From: CAZBSE01 sp964578625
GTDB taxonomy: Bacteria; Actinomycetota; Humimicrobiia; Humimicrobiales; Humimicrobiaceae
Assembly (NCBI GenBank): GCA_964578625.1
Contig: CAZODQ010000026.1
Span: 1 to 12,414, forward strand
DNA: 12,414 nucleotides
Direction: 5' to 3'
Shown here: positions 6,338-12,414 of the stretch, piece after piece
Position numbering within the stretch: the first letter of the stretch is position 1
Layout of the letters: every line of letters begins with the position of its first letter
Notes under the pieces: generated by a model
What the model was told of the DNA's origin: nothing
The model's input: only the letters and a program-made list of their open reading frames with translations
The model's database searches: none
Program-made: the position numbers and the translations under genes

Positions 6338-8755
6338 ATGATAAAAAAAAAGCTTAAATTTAAGGATAAAGTTAAAGGTGGTTCCGGAGAACCAGAAAAG
6401 CTTCAGGAAAATAAAGATAATGATATTGAAGAATTGTTTGATAGGTTTGAAGACCTGAAAGCAATTTCCTGTATAAATCATGCTGTAAATACGGGAAGAA
6501 GTCTAAAAGAGACAATCAAACTGTTTTCAGACCAGACCAAAAGACTTTTTTCCAGTTCAGGTGCAACGGTTTATTTACTCAGCAGTGATAAAAAATCCCT
6601 GATAATGCAGAATTACACAACCCCCCTCAATATATTGAGGAAGATAGAATCATTAATCGGGATGAAAATCCAGGAAGTTAGAGTCCCTCTTATAAAAAAA
6701 GGTTTTTACTATAAAGTTCTGGAAAGAAAAAAGCCGCTGATTTTAAGTAATCCTGAAGATATAAAGAAAGCAATACTGGAGTTTGTTGAAAATCTCGAAC
6801 CTAAATCTGAGATATTGTATAAATCCATTAAGAAATTAGTACCGGGGATTTACCGGATTTTAGGTACTAATTCAATAATGATCGTTCCTTTAATAGAAAA
6901 TAACAAATCAATAGGAATTATTGATATCGGCAGTAGAAACTTGTATGAAAACAGTGATCTGGAGAGGATGATGACTATTTCTGAGGAGGTAACCGCTGCC
7001 ATAAACAGGAAATTAATGGAGGATGAACTAAATTATACCAATAAAGAATTGAATATATTATTTGAAATAAATTTTGATGGAGTGCGTTTTATTGATACAA
7101 ATTTTAATGTGCTGAAAGTCAATAAAAAATTTTGTGAGATTTCAGGAGTGGATGAGAAGAAGAATCTTGCAAGAAAATGTTATAAAGTCTTTTACAATCC
7201 GGGCTGCAATAAACCGACCTGTGTATTAAAAAAAATACTTGGGGGGGCAAGAAAGATTAAAAAAGAGGTTAATAAGGTCAGAATTGATAAAAAAATAATC
7301 CCATGCATACTTACCGCACTTCCGCTGAAGGATGCTGGTGGGAATATAATCGGTGTAGTTGAGAATTTTAATGATATCTCTGAATTACGTAAAGCCGAGG
7401 AGTCTATATTAGAAAGTAAAAAGAAATATAGAGAACTGGCAGAGACACTGGATGAAATAATAGTCGATCTGGACCTTAAGGGGAAAGTCACCTATGCCAG
7501 TAAAAAAGCATTCGATGAAACCGGCTATACACAGGAGGATATGGATAAAGGATTTAATATTATGCAGGCAGTAGTCCCAATGGAAAAAGTGAAACTCACA
7601 GTCAATTTTATCAAGCTTTTAAAAGGGAAAAAAGATAGAAGGACTTCTATCTATAAAATAAAACGAAAAGACGGAACTACGTTTCGCGCAATTGTTCATC
7701 CTAATTTTCTTTTAGATGGTAAAGGTAAGGTTACCGGAATAAGAGTGATACTGGTAGATTTATCTGATATTGAGATAGCAGAAAAAAAAGTAAAAGAGAG
7801 TGAGGAAAAATACCGTTTACTGTTTGAAAATTCTCTTGATGGAGTTTACCGGACCACATTGGAAGGAAAATATATCGATGTTAACCCATCCCTTGTAAAA
7901 ATGCTGGGTTATAGCAGCAAAGAAGAACTTATTGCAATCGATATCCCAACACAGTTATATGTCCGGAAAGAAGATAGACCGGGACCGGACAAGAGAAATA
8001 AGATATTTGAAACCCGGCTTAAAAGGAAAGACGGTTCTATAATAGTAGTTGAGATCAACTCAAGAGTAGTTTATAAGTATGGAAAACCCGTATGTTATGA
8101 AGGAATGGTCAGGGATATAACGGAACGCAAGACAGCAGAAAAGAAGGTTCAGGAAGGTTACCAGAAGTTAAAGGAAGTTTTAAATGATGTTATAAATACT
8201 TTAGCTTCCATAGTTGAGGTCAAGGACCCATATACTTCAGGACATCAAAAAAGAGTGGCAGTCCTTGCCACGGCTATTACGAAAGAGCTGGGCATGGGTG
8301 AAGAAAAGATAGAAGCCATGAATATAGCAGCATTGATTCATGATATAGGAAAAATAAATCTGCCTGCATCTATCCTGACCAGGCCGGGGAGACTGTCAAA
8401 AATAGAATATGATATGGTTAAAACTCATCCCAAGTTAGGATATAATATGATAAGTCATATAGATTTCCCGGAACCTGTGGCTGATATTATACTGCAGCAC
8501 CACGAGAGAATAGATGGTTCTGGATATCCGCAGGGCTTAAAAGGAGATAAGATCATTCCGGAAGCTAAAATACTCGCGGTAGCTGATGTTGTAGAAGCTA
8601 TGGCTTCTCATAGGCCTTATAGGCCTGCTTTAGGTGTTAGAAAGGCTATGGAAGAAATCAAGCAGGGAAGAGGTAAGTTATATGATCCCAGGGTTGTAAA
8701 TGCTTGTGTTAAGCTTATTAAAAATAAGAAGGTTGATTTAAAGCCGTTGTATTAA
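6338..8755 (+). CDS. GAF-PAS-PAS-PAS-HD-GYP cyclic-di-GMP phosphodiesterase
   Basis: Cytoplasmic signalling protein of 805 residues with no membrane segment. A GAF domain covers about 40-222. Three PAS domains follow at about 240-350, 365-487 and 488-605, the last ending in the PAC signature DITERKTAE. The C-terminal HD-GYP domain (about 612-795) has H636 in SGHQKRV, the HD pair H668-D669 in HDIGK, and HHERIDGSGYP (721-731). All family catalytic residues appear present, so it should hydrolyse cyclic di-GMP. The first PAS carries C281, C290 and C295 in CYKVF..GC..TC spacing, perhaps a redox or metal site. It has its own promoter and is not clearly part of the phosphate operon. The ATG lacks a Shine-Dalgarno sequence; I see no better start. 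Ligands are unknown. Confidence 0.92.
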   Translation: MIKKKLKFKDKVKGGSGEPEKLQENKDNDIEELFDRFEDLKAISCINHAVNTGRSLKETIKLFSDQTKRLFSSSGATVYLLSSDKKSLIMQNYTTPLNILRKIESLIGMKIQEVRVPLIKKGFYYKVLERKKPLILSNPEDIKKAILEFVENLEPKSEILYKSIKKLVPGIYRILGTNSIMIVPLIENNKSIGIIDIGSRNLYENSDLERMMTISEEVTAAINRKLMEDELNYTNKELNILFEINFDGVRFIDTNFNVLKVNKKFCEISGVDEKKNLARKCYKVFYNPGCNKPTCVLKKILGGARKIKKEVNKVRIDKKIIPCILTALPLKDAGGNIIGVVENFNDISELRKAEESILESKKKYRELAETLDEIIVDLDLKGKVTYASKKAFDETGYTQEDMDKGFNIMQAVVPMEKVKLTVNFIKLLKGKKDRRTSIYKIKRKDGTTFRAIVHPNFLLDGKGKVTGIRVILVDLSDIEIAEKKVKESEEKYRLLFENSLDGVYRTTLEGKYIDVNPSLVKMLGYSSKEELIAIDIPTQLYVRKEDRPGPDKRNKIFETRLKRKDGSIIVVEINSRVVYKYGKPVCYEGMVRDITERKTAEKKVQEGYQKLKEVLNDVINTLASIVEVKDPYTSGHQKRVAVLATAITKELGMGEEKIEAMNIAALIHDIGKINLPASILTRPGRLSKIEYDMVKTHPKLGYNMISHIDFPEPVADIILQHHERIDGSGYPQGLKGDKIIPEAKILAVADVVEAMASHRPYRPALGVRKAMEEIKQGRGKLYDPRVVNACVKLIKNKKVDLKPLY

Positions 8756-8771
8756 TAAAAATTTAAGTTTA

Positions 8772-8788
8772 TTTTAAAGCCTTTAAAA
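8772..8788. terminator. Possible weak bidirectional terminator between convergent genes
   Basis: TTTTAAA (8772-8778) and TTTAAAA (8782-8788) form a seven-base-pair A/T stem with loop GCC in the 49 bp between the converging HD-GYP and sulfatase-like genes. The stem has no G/C pairs, so strength is doubtful; it is listed because nothing better is present. Confidence 0.25.
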
Positions 8789-8804
8789 GATTTTAGTTAC
8801 AACC

Positions 8805-10340
8805 TTAATCATAATCCACGATCTCTGTTACATCTTTAAATCTGTAGGGTTCGACTTCGAATGAATAATAACTCCGGTCATCAAGTAGTTCATAATCCAT
8901 ATCAAAACAAGTATTAAATATTACCCTGAAAGTGTTGACAGGGGTTATGGAATCATATAAAAGGTCATATCTCTCCTGGGGTATATATATTGCGTAAAAT
9001 ATTCTCATTCCTTCTCTGAACATATCATCTGTTGGGTATTTCCCTTCAATAAAGGTATTACGGGAACCGTGATCAGCCTGAAGTACAATGACGGGAGGGA
9101 TCTCCGAATTTGACAGTATTTCATAAACAAGTTCTTTGATTTCCTTATTGATATAAATCAACTGGTTTAAATAATATTCTTTTTGTGCCGGGCCCCATTC
9201 ATCCATATTAAATTCCGCTTCCGGGACAGGTCCGCCGTCTTTATTAAATAAATAAGGAGGATGGGGGCAGACTATATGGGAGAAAACGAATTTTTTCCCC
9301 TCGATTTCATGTATTTTTGCAATACTGGAAAAAGTATTAATGACCCTACTCCTTCCAACATCCTGAAAAAATTTCTTTACAAAAGCATCAGCCATTGTAG
9401 TTTGGATAAGCAGGGTCTGAAAATCATCCCATTTGTTATGGCTGATCGCTATATTTAAATCTGCATATTGATTGTAATTCGTAGGCCCCCAGCCGGAACT
9501 GAAGTGAATATACTGGTATCCCATTGATTTTAAAAGTTTCATTACCTTATTGTCTTCAATCATCTGATGGGGTATGGTTCTGTCGTCAGAGCTCGGACCT
9601 AATGTATCATTTAGATAATTGATATACTCCATATTTAATGAGGAAGACATTGATAGAAAAGACATGGGATAATTACTTGTACTCTCGGCTGCAATATAGA
9701 AACCTTTTTCTGTAAGATAATCTTCAAGATCGCTGTTATCGTAATCGTAGACTTCTTTAAGTGTATTTGAGCTGGCATACCCATCAAGAATTATATAATA
9801 TATATCTGGAAATACAGTTTGATCCTCCGACTCATATACTTCCCCCTGGTCATCCTGCTTACTTAATGTTGTGTCTCTTTCTACTCTTGCAGTATTTAAT
9901 TTATAGATTCCGATACTGGAAAGCGAGAATAAAACTAGTACAATAGCAATAATATTTAAGATATTGGTAAAGTTTCGAAGATCCCTGCGCGTCCTTATAG
10001 TAAAATACAGACCCAGGATAAACAGTATAGACCAGAGAAACATCAGATATCTGTGCCTGCCGATTATAAAAGTGCCAAGGCTGGCACCCTGTATCACATC
10101 ATAGACTCGGCCGTAGGAAAAAAACAAAATTAAAAAGCAAGAGGTGATTATTCCTGATTTTTTAAAATCCTTTTTTAAAATCAGCCAGAGCAGAGTCACT
10201 GATATGGCTGTAAAACCTAATACGATAGCTGAAGGGATGATGATTTCAGTAAATGGGAGCTCTCTTATATTATAGGAATAGAGAAAAAGGATAGGAAACA
10301 AGCCGAATAGAAAAGGGTGTATAATAAGCGTTTTTTTCAT
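8805..10340 (-). CDS. Membrane sulfatase/LtaS-like alkaline-phosphatase-superfamily protein
   Basis: Polytopic membrane enzyme of 511 residues. About five transmembrane segments occupy residues 5-147 (near 5-21, 32-54, 62-79, 98-115, 125-147), followed by a soluble domain, probably extracytoplasmic. That domain has the alkaline-phosphatase fold signatures: PDIYYIILDGYAS (metal ligand D186), CPHPPY (H360) and IVLQADHGSRN (D423, H424). There is no C-x-P-x-R sulfatase motif, so a formylglycine sulfatase is unlikely. A phospho- or phosphoglycerol-transferase or phosphodiesterase role, as in LtaS-type proteins, is more plausible. By family comparison the nucleophile could be S227 in SNYPMSFLSM. 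It is the last gene of a three-gene operon, eight bases after the methyltransferase stop. Substrate unknown. Confidence 0.8.
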   Translation of the reverse strand: MKKTLIIHPFLFGLFPILFLYSYNIRELPFTEIIIPSAIVLGFTAISVTLLWLILKKDFKKSGIITSCFLILFFSYGRVYDVIQGASLGTFIIGRHRYLMFLWSILFILGLYFTIRTRRDLRNFTNILNIIAIVLVLFSLSSIGIYKLNTARVERDTTLSKQDDQGEVYESEDQTVFPDIYYIILDGYASSNTLKEVYDYDNSDLEDYLTEKGFYIAAESTSNYPMSFLSMSSSLNMEYINYLNDTLGPSSDDRTIPHQMIEDNKVMKLLKSMGYQYIHFSSGWGPTNYNQYADLNIAISHNKWDDFQTLLIQTTMADAFVKKFFQDVGRSRVINTFSSIAKIHEIEGKKFVFSHIVCPHPPYLFNKDGGPVPEAEFNMDEWGPAQKEYYLNQLIYINKEIKELVYEILSNSEIPPVIVLQADHGSRNTFIEGKYPTDDMFREGMRIFYAIYIPQERYDLLYDSITPVNTFRVIFNTCFDMDYELLDDRSYYSFEVEPYRFKDVTEIVDYD

Positions 10341-10348
10341 GATTTTTT

Positions 10349-11734
10349 TTAACTCTTTTTCATAAGATATAGTATTCTTTTGGAATCCTTGATCTTATCA
10401 ATCTGTTTTATCATAAAGTATTTTTTAAATTCTTTTTCAAAAACCTCTCTGGTATAATCAGGGAAAATATCCTCTCTAGTGGAAAGCATTCTCTGAATCT
10501 GAGAATCATCTTTGGGCACAAATTCAATTATAAGGCAGCTGCAAATGGAACTGAAGAACTCTGCAATTTTACCTAAGGGGAGGTTGTTTGTGATCGCCAG
10601 GTGGTGGATAAGCGCAAGGGCAAGTACAGTATCTACCGGTCCTCGTTCTATAAGCGAGGTTCTCTCTTTATTTTCCCAGCCAATGGAAGGGCTGGGGTTG
10701 GTCAGGTCAAGGATCAGGGGAAGAATATCGGTTTCACTATTTTTAATGCTTCTGAGGTAATTTTTTTCAACTGCAGCCGGGTCGATATCAAAAGAGACTG
10801 TATATATTCCTTGACTCGATGCAATACGGCTGAATAACCCGTCGTTTGCACCGAAATCCCATAGCTTTTTGGTACTGGTCTCCCCTAATAATTTTTTAAT
10901 AATCTCTTTTTTATGTTCAAATGCTTCCCTAGAATAATTGGTATCCTGGTAGTAATCAGCCCATTCAGTACCTTCCGGCAGCCATTTCATTCTTTTAACT
11001 GTAGATTCCAGGCTGTCTATAAGTGCCAGAAAAGACAGGCGGCTTATTTTATGTGCTCCAACGTTTACTTTCCTATCCGCAAAGTGTTTTTGGCTTTTAG
11101 AATGGAGGTGAATATGTGAAAGCAGCGAAGCTTTAAAACCGGTGCTGGATGGCAGCAGTGCACTTGCAAGATCAAGCGGTATTCCATCAAGGTAAATACG
11201 AGATAATTGATTTAATCTGATATCCCTGTAGGCAATCAATGCAAGAGGTGCGATAAAGTGCTGACAGGCCTGCCTGTATGCTATCCAGGTCTCACCCTTT
11301 ATGTATTTTTTAAAAGATAATGTATCTATAAGAACCGGTTTTCCATTTTTAAACTGGATATTGTATGCACTCGAGTCTTTTAGAGTCATTTCAAAATCCA
11401 TGGCAATTTTTTCAATTTTAAAAGTGACCAGTGCTGCATCCTTAAGCTGGCTGAAACACCATTCATAGGGATATGATATAAAAGGTATCTGGTCCGGCTG
11501 TATTACCTTGTAAGCTTTACCGGGATCGGGACCCTGTATATTGGCTTCTTTATGAGGAATAAGTAATTGGCTTTCAACGAGTTTGCTGTATAGTCCTGAT
11601 TTCATCAGGTGGTCATAGTCATCTTTATAGAGTTTGTTTATCTGTCGATAGATGGAGCTGTCTTTATAGAAAAGGAATCCGCTGGGGTCTCGGAAAGAAC
11701 TATGGACATGCTTATCGGTTTTTGATTTTATCAT
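10349..11734 (-). CDS. SAM-dependent methyltransferase with novel N-terminal half
   Basis: Predicted cytoplasmic class I methyltransferase of 461 residues. The C-terminal half has motif I LWDFGANDGLFS (291-302), the acidic loop FDID (315-318) that binds the SAM ribose, and motif IV DTVLALALIHHLAI (from 368). It ends with IEFVPKDDSQIQRML. The N-terminal half (about 15-240) is not a standard methyltransferase region. It contains KDSSAYNIQFKNGKPVLID (119-137), which resembles a kinase-fold catalytic loop and metal-binding Asp, but no glycine loop is recognisable, so this is only a structural guess. Proteins of this two-part type are often labelled NoeA-like or ribosomal-protein methyltransferase by similarity; neither label is supported here. 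It overlaps the upstream small membrane-protein gene by 23 bases and precedes the sulfatase-like gene by 8. Confidence 0.8.
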   Translation of the reverse strand: MIKSKTDKHVHSSFRDPSGFLFYKDSSIYRQINKLYKDDYDHLMKSGLYSKLVESQLLIPHKEANIQGPDPGKAYKVIQPDQIPFISYPYEWCFSQLKDAALVTFKIEKIAMDFEMTLKDSSAYNIQFKNGKPVLIDTLSFKKYIKGETWIAYRQACQHFIAPLALIAYRDIRLNQLSRIYLDGIPLDLASALLPSSTGFKASLLSHIHLHSKSQKHFADRKVNVGAHKISRLSFLALIDSLESTVKRMKWLPEGTEWADYYQDTNYSREAFEHKKEIIKKLLGETSTKKLWDFGANDGLFSRIASSQGIYTVSFDIDPAAVEKNYLRSIKNSETDILPLILDLTNPSPSIGWENKERTSLIERGPVDTVLALALIHHLAITNNLPLGKIAEFFSSICSCLIIEFVPKDDSQIQRMLSTREDIFPDYTREVFEKEFKKYFMIKQIDKIKDSKRILYLMKKS

Positions 11735-11951
11735 TTTTCTTTGCCTTTAACGAGAGGTTCTTAAAGAAGCCGTAAATTTTGCGCCAGAAGATCTTGACTC
11801 CGAATGCTCCGCCGATTGCAACAGCTATGATTATCTGAATAATATAACTGCCAGTCCCTGCATCAAGATAGGCATATATCCTGCAGGGTGATATAAGATA
11901 GAACAATATAATAAGGCCGAATGCTGATAAGAAGATTTTAAAATATTTCAT
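11712..11951 (-). CDS. Small membrane protein with YLDAGTGSY motif
   Basis: A 79-residue protein and first gene of the minus-strand operon. Residues 4-27 are a hydrophobic segment or signal peptide ending near CRIYA. The motif YLDAGTGSYIIQ (28-39) follows, leading into a second hydrophobic helix (about 34-54). The tail is strongly basic (KIFWRKIYGFFKNLSLKAKKNDKIKNR) and should be cytoplasmic. I recognise the YLD(A/P)GTGS-x3-Q pattern as recurring in small membrane proteins beside this type of methyltransferase and sulfatase-like gene, but know no function. The 23-base overlap with the methyltransferase gene argues that it is real and translationally coupled. It could be an assembly or anchoring factor for the membrane enzyme; that is inference. 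Confidence 0.75.
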   Translation of the reverse strand: MKYFKIFLSAFGLIILFYLISPCRIYAYLDAGTGSYIIQIIIAVAIGGAFGVKIFWRKIYGFFKNLSLKAKKNDKIKNR

Positions 11952-11993
11952 AATAATCTTATTTCTTTTTGGTTTGTCAGATATCGTCTGTTT

Positions 11994-12022
11994 ATTATAT
12001 TATTTTTATCCATTTTTTATAA
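11994..12022 (-). promoter_or_regulatory. Candidate promoter for the minus-strand operon
   Basis: Read on the minus strand, a perfect TATAAT occupies 11994-11999, and TTATAA (12017-12022) lies 17 bp upstream as a poor -35 with four of six consensus matches. The -10 ends 43 bp before the start codon of the small membrane-protein gene. AT-richness makes chance matches likely. Confidence 0.3.
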
Positions 12023-12166
12023 GCTATTTTAATATAAATTATTCCTGTTTTATATTATTTAGTTCATGTATGAAATTTTACTGGATTTTAAAATGTGCAG
12101 TCTACGTTGGGCAAAAACAAAATTGCAATAGCATCGAAAAGAAATCGGACTTCTTGCTTATTGTAT

Positions 12167-12195
12167 TTGACACTTAAAATCTTCTTTTATAAAAT
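12167..12195 (+). promoter_or_regulatory. Strong housekeeping promoter of tRNA-Met and tuf
   Basis: A perfect -35 TTGACA (12167-12172) is followed after exactly 17 bp by TAAAAT (12190-12195), five of six matches to the -10 consensus. The predicted transcript starts near 12202, about 67 bases before the tRNA. A near-consensus promoter fits stable RNA and elongation-factor genes that need high expression. Confidence 0.75.
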
Positions 12196-12268
12196 TTATC
12201 ATTACTTTAAAAATAATTAAAAATAATTATAATTACTTTTATTGAAAAAGTGTTTTTTAGGCTTTTAT

Positions 12269-12344
12269 GGCGGTGTAGCTCAGGGGTTAGAGCACACGGT
12301 TCATACCCGTGGGGCCATTGGTTCAAATCCAATCACCGCTACCA
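12269..12344 (+). tRNA. tRNA-Met (CAT), elongator type
   Basis: Complete cloverleaf with encoded CCA. Acceptor GGCGGTG/CACCGCT pairs throughout, with a G1-U72 wobble. The D-stem is GCTC/GAGC. The anticodon stem is CACGG/CCGTG with loop TTCATAC, giving anticodon CAT. The T-arm is ATTGG/CCAAT with loop TTCAAAT, and the discriminator is A. The anticodon stem lacks the three consecutive G-C pairs of initiator tRNA, so this is the elongator. An Ile tRNA with lysidine-modified CAT is less likely given the TTCATAC loop. tuf starts 36 bases later, so the tRNA is probably cut from a tuf co-transcript. Confidence 0.93.
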
Positions 12345-12380
12345 ATTTTGTGGGATTCTAAAACAAAGAAAGGATATATT

Positions 12381-12414
12381 ATGGCTAAACAAAAATTTGA
12401 AAGGACCAAGCCTC
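12381..12414 (+). CDS. tuf: Elongation factor Tu, N-terminal fragment (runs off window)
   Basis: Only 11 codons are present, reading MAKQKFERTKP. This is the near-invariant N-terminus of bacterial EF-Tu, the GTPase that brings aminoacyl-tRNA to the ribosome. A purine-rich AAAGAAAGGA (12364-12373) serves as ribosome binding site. It is co-oriented with tRNA-Met and the strong promoter upstream. tRNA genes directly before tuf are a common bacterial arrangement. The rest lies beyond the right edge. Confidence 0.9.
   Translation, partial: MAKQKFERTKP

Larger units (their letters stand above)
11952..12268. other. Divergent intergenic region, 317 bp
   Basis: Very AT-rich stretch between the minus-strand envelope operon and tRNA-Met/tuf. 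It contains a strong plus-strand promoter and a weaker minus-strand promoter candidate, each listed separately. A 67-codon plus-strand open frame (11974-12177) has low-complexity composition, no ribosome binding site, and runs into the plus-strand -35 element; I do not regard it as a gene. Nothing else is recognisable. Confidence 0.6.

Noticed and set aside
12134..12157. Small inverted repeat AAGAA/TTCTT as a terminator or attenuator
   Set aside because: Only five A/T-rich pairs and no T-tract; it lies upstream of a strong promoter and has no clear gene to terminate.
11974..12177. 67-codon plus-strand open frame in the intergenic region
   Set aside because: Aromatic-rich, low-complexity translation typical of random AT-rich DNA, no ribosome binding site, and its end overlaps the -35 element of the tRNA-Met/tuf promoter.

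Overview
The window is AT-rich bacterial chromosome. It is flanked by translation genes: the 3' part of a tRNA-Thr at the left edge, and tRNA-Met followed by the first codons of tuf (EF-Tu) at the right edge. There are no mobile elements, CRISPR arrays or phage genes. The low GC, the PAS/GAF and HD-GYP signalling protein and the Gram-positive-style Pho boxes suit a low-GC, probably anaerobic lineage (Firmicutes-like or a candidate phylum). The sequence alone does not fix the taxon.

Left part (109-6131), all on the + strand: a phosphate-acquisition and phosphate-signalling locus in the order phoB-like response regulator, pstS, pstC, pstA, a decayed phoU remnant, phoR-like histidine kinase, intact phoU. 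Four TTAAnn hexamers spaced exactly 11 bp apart precede an extended -10 upstream of pstS. This is the architecture of a PhoB/PhoP-activated promoter, so the locus appears to be regulated by its own two-component system. PstS would capture phosphate, PstC and PstA would form the channel, and PhoU with the kinase would report transport status to the regulator. The ATPase gene pstB, normally next to pstA, is missing. The 260 bp where it might be expected hold a broken second phoU copy.

Middle (6338-8755, + strand): a separately promoted 805-residue cytoplasmic sensor with GAF, three PAS domains and a catalytically intact HD-GYP domain, predicted to degrade cyclic di-GMP.

Right part (8805-11951, - strand): a compact three-gene operon in the order 79-aa membrane protein with a YLDAGTGSY motif, 461-aa SAM methyltransferase with a distinctive N-terminal half, and 511-aa polytopic membrane protein with an alkaline-phosphatase-superfamily (sulfatase/LtaS-like) domain. 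It looks like an envelope or surface-polymer modification cassette whose biochemistry I cannot name. It is the best candidate here for an undescribed system. A near-consensus promoter (TTGACA, 17 bp, TAAAAT) then drives tRNA-Met and tuf.
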